From contig UQZR01000006.1 in assembly GCA_900545585.1 (NCBI GenBank), forward strand, positions 30,298-94,297: a stretch of 64,000 nucleotides of DNA, given 5' to 3'. The position numbers and the translations under genes were made by a program. The first letter of the stretch is position 1. Every line of letters begins with the position of its first letter. Shown here piece by piece: positions 1-8,034 of the stretch. The DNA is from an uncultured Eubacteriales bacterium (GTDB taxonomy: Bacteria; Bacillota; Clostridia; Oscillospirales; Oscillospiraceae). A model generated the notes under the pieces. It searched no databases and was not told the DNA's origin. It was given only the letters and a program-made list of their open reading frames with translations.

Positions 1-1
1 C

Positions 2-838
2 GGGGCGGAGGAGACGGAGGACTACCTGCGGATGAACAACGAGATCGTCCCCACCACCATCCAGACCAATACGCTGAAATGTACGGCGGAGGAGCTGGAG
101 AAGGAGCTGCGCACCGCCGGCGTGACGGTGAACGCTCACCCATGGCTGGAGGGCTGCTTCGAAGTGTCGGCCACCGGCGATCTGGAGCGCCTGCCCGCCT
201 TTACGGAGGGGCACTTCACGGTGCAGGACGCCGCGGCCCGATTGGTGGCCACAGCGGCAGCGCCGCAGCCGGAGACTCGTGCGCTGGACATGTGCGCCGC
301 GCCCGGAGGCAAGTCCTTTGCGCTGGCCATCGACATGGGGGACAGGGGCGATATCCTGTCCTGTGACATCCATCCCCACAAGCTGGCGCTCATCGAAAAG
401 GGCGCGGCGCGATTGGGCATCCGATCCATCCGGACGGCGCTGGCCGATGGGCGGGAGCACCACGCGGCGTGGGAAAACGCCGCAGACCTGGTGGTGGCTG
501 ATGTGCCCTGCTCGGGACTGGGCATCATCCGCAAGAAGCCGGATATCCGCTACAAGGACCCCAAGGAGCTGGCGGAGCTGCCGGCCATTCAGGCCGCCAT
601 ATTGGACAACGCGGCCACCTACGTGCGGCCGGGCGGCGTGCTGCTCTACTCCACCTGCACGGTGCTGCCGGAGGAAAATGAGGGCGTCACCACGGCGTTT
701 CTGGACACGCACCCTGAATTTGCACTGGAACCGTTTACCCTGCCGCGGCCCATCGGCGGCTGCTGCGGACAGCTGACGCTGTGGCCGCAGCGGTACGGCA
801 CGGACGGCTTCTATATCTGCCGGATGCGCAGAAAATAA
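2..838 (+). CDS. rsmB: 16S rRNA (cytosine-C5) methyltransferase RsmB, 5'-truncated
   Basis: C-terminal part of an RsmB/NOP2-type RNA m5C methyltransferase, which in the family methylates C967 of 16S rRNA using SAM. The reading frame is open to the left edge, so the N-terminal NusB-like region lies outside the window and the methionine at 32 is probably internal. Visible motifs are the SAM-binding DMCAAPGGKS, the DVPCSGLG catalytic loop and YSTCTVLPEENE, which carries the second conserved cysteine. The 13-bp gap to rlmN and shared strand suggest one RNA-modification/signalling operon through rsgA. Confidence 0.92.
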   Translation, partial: GAEETEDYLRMNNEIVPTTIQTNTLKCTAEELEKELRTAGVTVNAHPWLEGCFEVSATGDLERLPAFTEGHFTVQDAAARLVATAAAPQPETRALDMCAAPGGKSFALAIDMGDRGDILSCDIHPHKLALIEKGAARLGIRSIRTALADGREHHAAWENAADLVVADVPCSGLGIIRKKPDIRYKDPKELAELPAIQAAILDNAATYVRPGGVLLYSTCTVLPEENEGVTTAFLDTHPEFALEPFTLPRPIGGCCGQLTLWPQRYGTDGFYICRMRRK

Positions 839-851
839 GCGAGGAGCTTTT

Positions 852-1892
852 ATGACCGATATCAAATCCATGACCCAGCAGGAGCTCTCCCAATTTCTGA
901 AAGAGCTGGGAGAGCCGGCGTTCCGCGCCAAGCAGGTCTTTACGTGGCTGCATCGGGGCGCCGCCTCCTTCGACGAGATGACCAACCTCTCCAAGTCCCT
1001 GCGGGAAAAGCTGAAGGGGCGCTGTTTTATCACCGCGCCTGTGGTGGCCCGCAAACAGGAGTCTCGGCTGGACGGCACCATCAAGTACCTGTGGGAGCTG
1101 TCGGACGGCAACTGCATTGAGACGGTGCTGATGCAGTACCACCATGGCAACACGGTGTGCATCTCGTCCCAAGTGGGCTGCCGCATGGGCTGCGCCTTCT
1201 GTGCCAGCACCATCGCCGGAAAGGTGCGGGATCTGCGGCCGTCGGAAATGCTGGATCAGGTGATGTTCACCCAGCTGGATTCCGGCCGGACGGTGTCCAA
1301 CATTGTGCTGATGGGCATCGGCGAGCCACTGGACAACATGGCCAATGTGCTGCGGTTTCTGGAGCTGGTGAATCATCCCGATGGCATGAACATCGGTATG
1401 CGGCATATCAGCCTGTCCACCTGCGGCGTGGTGCCCGGTATCGATGCCCTGGCGGAGCAGCAGCTGCAGCTGACGCTGTCTGTCTCGCTGCACGCGCCGG
1501 ACAGCGAGACGCGCAGCCGCATCATGCCGGTGAACCGCGCCTATGACGTGGAACTGCTGTTTGATGCCTGCCACCGCTATTTTGAGAAAACGGGGCGGCG
1601 CATCAGCTTTGAGTACGCCATGATCGACGGCGTCAACGACAACGACTGGCAGGCGGACCTCATCGCCAAAAAGCTGCGGGGCATGCCTGGCCATGTGAAT
1701 CTCATCCCGCTGAACGACGTGGTGGAGAGCCCGTACAAGCCCAGCCGCCGCGTGGCCGCCTTCCAGAAGCGGCTGGAGTCCCACGGCATCACCGCCACGG
1801 TACGGCGCAGTCTGGGTGGAGACATCGATGCCTCCTGCGGCCAGCTGCGGCGAAAGGCCATGGAGGAAAAGGAAAGGGGGCGCCTGACATGA
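852..1892 (+). CDS. rlmN: 23S rRNA (adenine2503-C2)/tRNA methyltransferase RlmN
   Basis: Radical SAM enzyme that methylates C2 of A2503 in 23S rRNA and A37 of some tRNAs. The 346-aa product has the family's usual length. The CxxxCxxC cluster motif is at C110, C114 and C117 (CRMGCAFC), with MGIGEPLDN and the C-terminal GGDIDASCGQL cysteine segment that supplies the second catalytic Cys. The start has GAGGAG just upstream. It overlaps the next gene by 4 bp (ATGA), indicating translational coupling with the phosphatase. Confidence 0.96.
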   Translation: MTDIKSMTQQELSQFLKELGEPAFRAKQVFTWLHRGAASFDEMTNLSKSLREKLKGRCFITAPVVARKQESRLDGTIKYLWELSDGNCIETVLMQYHHGNTVCISSQVGCRMGCAFCASTIAGKVRDLRPSEMLDQVMFTQLDSGRTVSNIVLMGIGEPLDNMANVLRFLELVNHPDGMNIGMRHISLSTCGVVPGIDALAEQQLQLTLSVSLHAPDSETRSRIMPVNRAYDVELLFDACHRYFEKTGRRISFEYAMIDGVNDNDWQADLIAKKLRGMPGHVNLIPLNDVVESPYKPSRRVAAFQKRLESHGITATVRRSLGGDIDASCGQLRRKAMEEKERGRLT

Positions 1893-2620
1893 AAATGTGG
1901 GGCATCACGAATACCGGTCTGGTCCGCAGTGAGAATCAGGACGCCTACGCCGCCTTTACGGTGGGCGGTTACAGTGCCGCCGTGGTCTGCGACGGCATGG
2001 GCGGCACCAACGGCGGCCGCGTTGCAAGCGGCATCGCGGTGGAGCAGTTTGAAAAGGAACTGCGGGCTGTGCTGCAGGAGAACGCCGGAGAGGAGCAACT
2101 GCGGCAGGCCACGCTGTACGCCATCTCCCTGGCCAACGACGCCATACGCCGCGCGGCGGCGCAGAACGCCGACTATCAGCACATGGGCACCACACTGGTG
2201 TGCGCCTTGGCCAAAGAGGATCTGGTGATGGTGGGTAACATCGGCGACAGCCGGGCCTACCACATCAACGGAGAGGGCATCCGCCAGATCTCCCGTGACC
2301 ACTCTGTGGTGGAGAGCATGGTGGAGAAGGGCGACATCACTCCCCAGGAGGCCCGCCGCCACCCCAACCGCAATCTCATCACCCGTGCGCTGGGTCCCGA
2401 TACCCAGGCACAGGCCGATACGTTCGCCGTGGCGTGGCATCCAGGGGATTTCATCCTGCTGTGCACCGATGGGCTGGTGAACACCGTCTCGGATCAGGAG
2501 ATGCTGTTTGAGGTGCTCCACGATGGCGACATCGAGAGCTGTCTGGACCATCTGATGCAAATATCACTGCGCCGCGGCGCACCGGACAACGTCACGGTGG
2601 TGCTGCTGATGAACACGTAA
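1889..2620 (+). CDS. prpC: PP2C-type Ser/Thr protein phosphatase (PrpC/Stp)
   Basis: Metal-dependent phosphatase that reverses phosphorylation by the downstream PASTA kinase. The 243-aa protein starts with the typical MWGITNTGLVRSENQDAY and has the metal-binding CDGMGG, GNIGDSRAY and CTDGLVN motifs. It overlaps rlmN by 4 bp and sits 13 bp before prkC, the standard Firmicutes phosphatase-kinase pair. Cytosolic; no signal peptide or membrane segment. Confidence 0.95.
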   Translation: MKMWGITNTGLVRSENQDAYAAFTVGGYSAAVVCDGMGGTNGGRVASGIAVEQFEKELRAVLQENAGEEQLRQATLYAISLANDAIRRAAAQNADYQHMGTTLVCALAKEDLVMVGNIGDSRAYHINGEGIRQISRDHSVVESMVEKGDITPQEARRHPNRNLITRALGPDTQAQADTFAVAWHPGDFILLCTDGLVNTVSDQEMLFEVLHDGDIESCLDHLMQISLRRGAPDNVTVVLLMNT

Positions 2621-2633
2621 AGGAGATGACAAC

Positions 2634-4589
2634 ATGGATCAATACATAGGACGTATGCTGGATGATCGCTATGAAATTCTGGAGCTGATCGGGTCCGGCG
2701 GCATGGCAAATGTGTATAAGGCCAGATGTCATCGGCTGAACCGACTGGTGGCGGTGAAGATACTCAAGAGCGATCTGGCGGAAAACGCCGACTTCCGCCG
2801 GCGTTTTCGGGACGAGTCACGGGCCGTGGCTCAGCTGTCCCACGCCAACATCGTGTCGGTGTATGATGTGTCCACCAGCGGTGAGACGGAGTACATCGTC
2901 ATGGAGCTCATCGACGGCATTACCCTGAAGCAGTATATGGAGCGGCGGGGCCGCATGGACTGGCGGGAGTCGCTGCACTTCATCAGCCAGATCATGCGGG
3001 GCCTGAGCCACGCCCACAGCCGCGGCATCATCCACCGCGACATCAAGCCCCAGAACATCATGGTTCTGCGGGACGGCAGCGTGAAGGTGGCCGATTTCGG
3101 CATCGCATGCCTGGCAAACGCCAGCCAGACCCTGACCCAGGAGGCGCTGGGCTCCGTCCATTACATCTCGCCGGAGCAGGCGCGGGGCGACCGCATCGAT
3201 GCACGTTCCGACATCTACTCCGCCGGCGTGGTGCTGTATGAGATGCTGACGGGACGGCTGCCCTTTGAGGGCGACTCCGCTGTGTCCGTGGCCATCCAGC
3301 ACCTGAGCTCCGTGCCGCTGGCGCCGCGGGACATCGACCATAGCATCCCTGAGCCGCTGGAGCTGATCTGCATGAAGGCCATGAACAGCGATCCCGACAA
3401 GCGCTATCCCACGGCGGACGCCATGCTGGAGGATCTGGAGAAGTTCCGCAAGGACCCCGCCGTGGATATGGACTACATCCGCAAGGAACTGGCATCGGTG
3501 CAGCCGGACAACGAGCCCACCATGTCCATTCCCACCGCGCAGGTGGCCACCGCCGTGAAAAAGCGGGCCGACCAGATGCGGCGCGACCAGCCGGAGGACA
3601 ACATCCGGCCCCGCGACAAGAAGTCCATCGCCATCATGGGCGGTATCTTCGCAGCGGCTCTGGTGCTGGTGTTCCTGCTGTTCAAGCTGATTTTGGGCGA
3701 TTTTGGCCCCGCCGGCAACAACAAGAGCTACGATGTTCCCAAAGTGCTGGGCAAGACCGTGGAGGAGGCCCAGCTGATGGACGGCGTCAAGGATATTTTT
3801 GAAATCGTGGTGAAGGGCACCCAGCGCTCCGACACCTATGAGCCGGGGCAGATCATCCAGCAATCGCCGGATGCCGGACGCAGCCGCAAGAGCAACTTCG
3901 TCATCGAGGTCTACGTGGCGGCGGAGGAGGAGAAGGTGCCCATGCCGAATGTCACCGACCAGGAGTACCGGCAGGCACGCATCCAATTACAGGAGCTGAA
4001 TCTGAACCTGAAATTCGACTTCCAGAGCCAGAATTCCGACACGGTCCATAAGGATATGGTCATCTCCACGGAGCCCGCCGCCGGGGAGGACCTGACCGAG
4101 GGCCAGCAGGTGACAGTGTACGTCAGCACCGGCCCCAAGACGGTGACGGTGCCCTCGTTCATCGGGCAGGACATTGCCATCGCCATCAAGAATGCTCAGG
4201 ACATGGGCCTCACCGTGGGCCAGCCGGAGTTCGACCCGTACAGTCTGGTGGAGACGGGCCGTGTCACTGAGCAGAATATTGACCCAAACGAGGTGGTAGA
4301 TGGCGGCACCCAGATCGTCTTTACCATCAGCGGCAGCGGCGAGGAGGACATCGTGACCCGCACCAAGGTGGCGGAGTTCGCCCTGCCGGAGGACATGGGC
4401 GGCATGATCAAGGTGGAGTTTGAGCAGGACGGCGCCGTCGTGGACAGCCAGTACATCAGCGCCAACCTCCAGACTGTGACCTACACTTTCACCGGTCAGG
4501 TGGGGCAGACATCACTGGTGCGGGCTTACTTCACCTGCATCAACGACAACTCTGCGGCATCTTCACCCACGCAGGAGATCGTCTTTTGA
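2634..4589 (+). CDS. prkC: PASTA-domain Ser/Thr protein kinase PrkC
   Basis: Membrane-anchored eukaryote-like kinase, in the family a sensor of muropeptides that controls growth, cell wall and germination. Residues about 10-275 are the kinase domain (GSGGMANVYK, VAVKILK, HRDIKPQNIMV, VADFGIA). A transmembrane segment lies near 335-352 after a charged juxtamembrane stretch. Three PASTA repeats follow, about 365-435, 436-502 and 503-567. The last ~85 residues are an extra beta-rich extracellular segment, not a PASTA repeat. The stop overlaps the rsgA start. Confidence 0.95.
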   Translation: MDQYIGRMLDDRYEILELIGSGGMANVYKARCHRLNRLVAVKILKSDLAENADFRRRFRDESRAVAQLSHANIVSVYDVSTSGETEYIVMELIDGITLKQYMERRGRMDWRESLHFISQIMRGLSHAHSRGIIHRDIKPQNIMVLRDGSVKVADFGIACLANASQTLTQEALGSVHYISPEQARGDRIDARSDIYSAGVVLYEMLTGRLPFEGDSAVSVAIQHLSSVPLAPRDIDHSIPEPLELICMKAMNSDPDKRYPTADAMLEDLEKFRKDPAVDMDYIRKELASVQPDNEPTMSIPTAQVATAVKKRADQMRRDQPEDNIRPRDKKSIAIMGGIFAAALVLVFLLFKLILGDFGPAGNNKSYDVPKVLGKTVEEAQLMDGVKDIFEIVVKGTQRSDTYEPGQIIQQSPDAGRSRKSNFVIEVYVAAEEEKVPMPNVTDQEYRQARIQLQELNLNLKFDFQSQNSDTVHKDMVISTEPAAGEDLTEGQQVTVYVSTGPKTVTVPSFIGQDIAIAIKNAQDMGLTVGQPEFDPYSLVETGRVTEQNIDPNEVVDGGTQIVFTISGSGEEDIVTRTKVAEFALPEDMGGMIKVEFEQDGAVVDSQYISANLQTVTYTFTGQVGQTSLVRAYFTCINDNSAASSPTQEIVF

Positions 4590-5467
4590 GTCGGGGGCGC
4601 ATTGAAAAGGCCCTCAGTGGCTTCTATTACGTGAACACCGGAGGCGAGGTGCTCCGGTGCCGCGCCCGCGGCAAGTTCCGGCGCGAAGGACTCAGCCCGC
4701 TGGTAGGCGACTGGGTGGAGGTACGGGAGCTGGGCGGCGGCGAGGGCTTCGTGGAGGCGGTGGAGCCGCGAAAGAACGTGTTCCTCCGCCCGGCTGCCGC
4801 CAATATCGACCAGTTGGTCATCATCGCCTCCGCTGCCATTCCGGTGACGGAACCGTACCTCATCGACCGCATCGCTGCCATCGCCGCCCTGAAAAGCTGT
4901 CAGGTGCTGCTGTGCCTGAACAAGTGCGACCTGGATCCTGCGGACGAGCTGTACGACATCTACCGCCATTCGGCCATTCAAGTGCTGCGGGTCAGTGCTG
5001 CCACAGGAGAGGGTATTCCAGAGCTGTGCGCGACAATCGCTGGCAAGTTAAATGCCTTTACAGGGAATTCCGGCGTGGGCAAGTCCAGTATCCTCAATGC
5101 CCTGTCGCCGCAGCTGACGCTGCCGGTGGGGGAGGTCAGCAAGGCGCTGGGCCGCGGACGCCATACCACTCGCCATGTGGAGATGTTCTCCCTGGGCGGC
5201 GATACATGGGTCATCGACACGCCGGGCTTTTCCTCCTTTGACACCCAGGAGATGGATCTGGAACTGAAGGAGCATCTGCCGGAGACGTTCCCCGAGTTCG
5301 CGCCCTACGCAGACCAGTGCCGCTTTGTGGGATGCAGCCACACCAGGGAGAAGGGCTGCCGCGTGCTGCAGGCGGTGAAGGACGGGGACATCCACCCCAG
5401 CCGCCACCGCAGCTACGTCCGGCTCTATCAGGAGCTGAAGGAGCTGAAGGCCTGGGAGAAAAAATGA
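4586..5467 (+). CDS. rsgA: Ribosome small-subunit-dependent GTPase RsgA
   Basis: Circularly permuted GTPase that matures 30S subunits. The 293-aa protein has an N-terminal OB fold, then the permuted G motifs: NKCD (G4) comes before GNSGVGKSS (G1) and DTPGFSS (G3). A C-terminal zinc-binding CxFxGCxHxxEKGC segment follows. The start is TTG at 4586, overlapping the prkC stop in TTGA; no ATG fits the conserved N terminus better. prpC-prkC-rsgA-spoVM is the same order as in Bacillus, without rpe and thiN. Confidence 0.94.
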   Translation: MSRGRIEKALSGFYYVNTGGEVLRCRARGKFRREGLSPLVGDWVEVRELGGGEGFVEAVEPRKNVFLRPAAANIDQLVIIASAAIPVTEPYLIDRIAAIAALKSCQVLLCLNKCDLDPADELYDIYRHSAIQVLRVSAATGEGIPELCATIAGKLNAFTGNSGVGKSSILNALSPQLTLPVGEVSKALGRGRHTTRHVEMFSLGGDTWVIDTPGFSSFDTQEMDLELKEHLPETFPEFAPYADQCRFVGCSHTREKGCRVLQAVKDGDIHPSRHRSYVRLYQELKELKAWEKK

Positions 5468-5469
5468 AA

Positions 5470-5502
5470 AAAGCGGAGTGCGATGCACTCCGCTTTTTTT
5501 TC
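5470..5502 (+). terminator. Rho-independent terminator after rsgA
   Basis: GCGGAGTGC-gat-GCACTCCGC stem followed by eight T residues, three bases after the rsgA stop. It separates the kinase operon from the sporulation peptides. Confidence 0.9.
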
Positions 5503-5533
5503 GCCCATATACTGGACCAGAGGGGGGTCTTGT

Positions 5534-5695
5534 ATGAGAGGCTGGAACTGCGGCGGCTGGATCATCGGCATTTGCGCGCTGGCATTGGGACTGGGCATCC
5601 TGATCGCGGCCGTCTTTCCTGTGGGGTGTCTGATGTTTCTGGTGGCGTTTCTGCTCATCGCCTGCGGGATCGCCTGTTTGCGGAATAGGAGGTAG
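5534..5695 (+). CDS. Small two-helix membrane protein next to SpoVM (53 aa)
   Basis: I do not recognise this protein. It starts MRGWNCGGWIIGICA and is almost wholly hydrophobic, enough for two short membrane helices, ending LRNRR. It holds four Cys. A strong AGGGGGG Shine-Dalgarno lies 7-8 bases before the ATG, supporting a real gene. It sits between the rsgA terminator and spoVM, whose Shine-Dalgarno overlaps its stop, so the two are very likely one transcript. A role at the forespore membrane is inference from position only. Confidence 0.7.
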   Translation: MRGWNCGGWIIGICALALGLGILIAAVFPVGCLMFLVAFLLIACGIACLRNRR

Positions 5696-5698
5696 CGT

Positions 5699-5773
5699 AT
5701 GAAGATCGTGGTATGGAAGTCTCCGCGGTTCCTGCGGGGCCTGCTGTGCAGCATTTTCGGGATCAGGGAATAA
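5699..5773 (+). CDS. spoVM: Stage V sporulation protein SpoVM (24 aa)
   Basis: A 24-residue peptide beginning MKIVVWKSPRFLRGLL and ending GIRE. It aligns without gaps to Bacillus SpoVM (MKFYTIKLPKFLGGIV...), an amphipathic helix that recognises the positive curvature of the forespore membrane and recruits SpoIVA. The key Pro9 is at the same position, as are K2, K7, F11, L12 and G14. AGGAGG precedes the ATG by five bases. Its place after rsgA matches the Bacillus locus and its neighbour sipL acts in the same layer. Too short for routine gene callers. Confidence 0.85.
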   Translation: MKIVVWKSPRFLRGLLCSIFGIRE

Positions 5774-5829
5774 CAGTGCCCGCCCGCTCATATGGTAGAG
5801 GTACAACGGAGAAATGAGAGGGCGAGACC

Positions 5830-7329
5830 ATGGAGTTAGGCTTACATTTTACGGAACTGACCTGCTGCGAGCAGACCGGCCGTCTGGTGATGTCCCACGA
5901 GGAGACCATGGAGACGGCCATTGCGGAATACTGCCCCGACATGACGCGGATCGTCAGCGTCTGCGGGCAGCTGCAGATACGGGAGCGGACCGCATTGGAG
6001 GGCCGCGTCACCGCCACCGGCACCGTGCGGGTCACGGTGTTGTATACCTCGGAGGAGAGCGCCGGCCTGCGCAGCCTGACGCTGCCGGTGCCATTCTCCT
6101 GTACGGCGGAGGACGAGACGCTGGCGTCGTCGCAGCTGCTCTGGGCCACAGGACGGTTGTTGTTGGCAGAGGCACAGGCCGTGACGGCGCGGAAGCTGTA
6201 TGTCCGCGTGCTGCCGGAGGTGACGCTGACCGGCTACACCCGCGCCCAGTGCCGGTTTTGCAGCGGCACGGAGGAGGACCCTGCTCTCCGCGTCCGGCGC
6301 AGGGATCACGACATCAGCCTGCTGGATACGGCGGTGGAACGCAGCTTCTCCGTGGCGCAGGAGACGCCGGAGGTGTCCCCCGCGCCGGAGGACCTGCTGC
6401 TGTACCGGCTCTGCCCGCGGCTCACCAGCTGCCGTCTGGTGGGCAGCAAGCTGGTGCTGAAGGGAGAGCTGGCCCTGTCGGCGCTGTACCGCGGGCAGGA
6501 TCAGCAGCTGCATACCTATGAAACGGAGCTGCCGGTATCCCAGATCCTGGACGGCGCGGATCTGCCGGAGGAGGGGGAGCTTTCCGGCATCCTGTGCCTC
6601 ACCGGAGGGGAGGTGCGGGTCCTGCGCTCCGACAGCGGCGGCGAGTTCTCCATCTCGGCGGAACTGCGGCTGCTGCTGCGGGCCTACCGGACGGTGCGGT
6701 GCAGCTGCGTGGAGGACCTGTACAGCATTCGCCGGCCGGTGCAGTTGCATCAGGAGACGGTGGCCGTACCGGTGGGGCGGCCCTGCCGCTCCCTGCGGGA
6801 GGAGAGCATTCAGCATCTGGACTTCGGCGGCAGCCGCCCGTTCTTCTTTATCACCGACACGGACTGCACACCTGCTGCCGTGACGGAGGAGGGAGGTCAG
6901 ACGGCTCTGCGCACCACGATACATACCCGACTGCTGTATCTGGATGAGGCGGATGCCCCCGCCGTCACGGAGCGGACGGAGGAGATCGTGGTGCCGGTGC
7001 AGGGACCGGTGCAGTCCGTATCCTGCACACTGGCGGGGCCACCGGACGTCCGGTTCACAGGCAGCGGCTGCGATGTGCGGCAGGTGGCGGAATTCCTCAT
7101 CGGCGACATGCAGGCGGACCAGATGCGCACCGTCGCCGCCGTAGAGCTGCTGGACGGGGAGGAGCAGGAGAAGATACCCTCCCTGGTGCTGCGGCGACTG
7201 CTGCCGGAGGAGACGCTGTGGGATGTGGCCAAACAGTACCGAACCGATGAGGAACTGCTGCGGACGGTGAACCATCTGGAGGAGGGGGAGACACCGGACA
7301 AAATGCTGCTGATCCCCCGCGTCCGGTGA
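5830..7329 (+). CDS. sipL: SipL-like SPOCS/LysM spore coat morphogenetic protein
   Basis: 499-aa protein with repeated SPOCS (DUF3794) domains over about residues 15-420 and a C-terminal LysM domain (about 450-497, LPEETLWDVAKQYRTDEELL). This architecture is that of Clostridioides difficile SipL, which binds SpoIVA through its LysM domain to encase the forespore. There is no signal peptide, as expected for a mother-cell protein. Next to spoVM it makes a coat-basement locus; spoIVA is 50 kb away in this window. A CATATGGTA sigma-K/sigma-E-like -10 at 5789-5797 is suggestive only. Confidence 0.85.
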   Translation: MELGLHFTELTCCEQTGRLVMSHEETMETAIAEYCPDMTRIVSVCGQLQIRERTALEGRVTATGTVRVTVLYTSEESAGLRSLTLPVPFSCTAEDETLASSQLLWATGRLLLAEAQAVTARKLYVRVLPEVTLTGYTRAQCRFCSGTEEDPALRVRRRDHDISLLDTAVERSFSVAQETPEVSPAPEDLLLYRLCPRLTSCRLVGSKLVLKGELALSALYRGQDQQLHTYETELPVSQILDGADLPEEGELSGILCLTGGEVRVLRSDSGGEFSISAELRLLLRAYRTVRCSCVEDLYSIRRPVQLHQETVAVPVGRPCRSLREESIQHLDFGGSRPFFFITDTDCTPAAVTEEGGQTALRTTIHTRLLYLDEADAPAVTERTEEIVVPVQGPVQSVSCTLAGPPDVRFTGSGCDVRQVAEFLIGDMQADQMRTVAAVELLDGEEQEKIPSLVLRRLLPEETLWDVAKQYRTDEELLRTVNHLEEGETPDKMLLIPRVR

Positions 7330-7337
7330 ATTGTGCA

Positions 7338-7367
7338 TTGACTTTCCCTATGTCCGTGGGGTAGAAT
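7338..7367 (+). promoter_or_regulatory. Sigma-A-type promoter of rnpB
   Basis: TTGACT at 7338-7343 and TAGAAT at 7362-7367, spacer 18 bp, ending about 7 bp before the mature RNA 5' end. Confidence 0.75.
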
Positions 7368-7374
7368 AACGGGT

Positions 7375-7833
7375 GCGAGCAGACTGGACAGTCGCGGGGA
7401 CAAGGCGAAAGCCTGTTCATGAGGAAAGTCCGGGCTCCACAGGGCAAGAATAACGGGTAACGCCCGCCGAAGGCGACTTCAGGAAAAGTGCAACAGAGAT
7501 ATACCGCCGCGTCACATCCCCAAATGGGGACCTCCGCGAAAACGTCAGTTTTTGTGGGGAGATGAGGTGCAGCGAAGTGATTTTGGCCTGCCGTTTGCGG
7601 CCGGACGAAAGCTATGGAGCTGGCACCGACGAGGTAAGGGTGGAAAGGCGAGGTAAGAGCTCACCCGACGGCGCGTGAAAGTGACCGTCGCTGTAAACTC
7701 TATTCGGAGCAACACCGGTATGGGAGCATATAGGCTGGCCCGGCCGCTCCCGGGGTGGCTTGAGCGTGCCGGCAACGGTACGCCCAGATAGATGACTGTC
7801 GAAACAGAACCCGGCTTATAGGTCTGCTCGCAG
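7375..7833 (+). ncRNA. rnpB: RNase P RNA (type A)
   Basis: Catalytic RNA of RNase P, which matures tRNA 5' ends. The 5' GCGAGCAGAC pairs with 3' GTCTGCTCGC (helix P1). Conserved blocks are visible: GAGGAAAGTCCGGGCTCC, AGGGTGGAAAGGCGAGGTAA followed by GAGCTCACC, and ACAGAACCCGGCTTATAG near the 3' end. At about 459 nt it is longer than most bacterial type A RNAs; the extra length is in the P12 region, about 7500-7630. Confidence 0.95.
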
Positions 7834-7842
7834 GACCATTCC

Positions 7843-7876
7843 AAGGCCGCAGCGGCTCACGCTGCGGCCTTCTTTG
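7843..7876 (+). terminator. Terminator of rnpB
   Basis: AAGGCCGCAGC, 7-nt loop, GCTGCGGCCTT, then TCTTTG. Directly follows the RNase P RNA 3' end. Confidence 0.8.
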
Positions 7877-7931
7877 TGCGCTTCGCACAATTTCGACGGA
7901 AATATGCGGTGTATTTTAGAATACAAAACTA

Positions 7932-7960
7932 TTTACATTAGTTCGATAAAGTGGTAGAGT
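7932..7960 (+). promoter_or_regulatory. Sigma-A-type promoter of the amino-acid ABC operon
   Basis: TTTACA at 7932-7937, 17-bp spacer, TAGAGT at 7955-7960, leaving a ~70-nt leader before the binding-protein gene. Confidence 0.65.
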
Positions 7961-8034
7961 GATAGCGTAGTAAACAACCAAGCCGGTCTGCCGGCGAGAA
8001 AACCGGTATTCCGGTCAGTAAAGGAGAAAAAACG

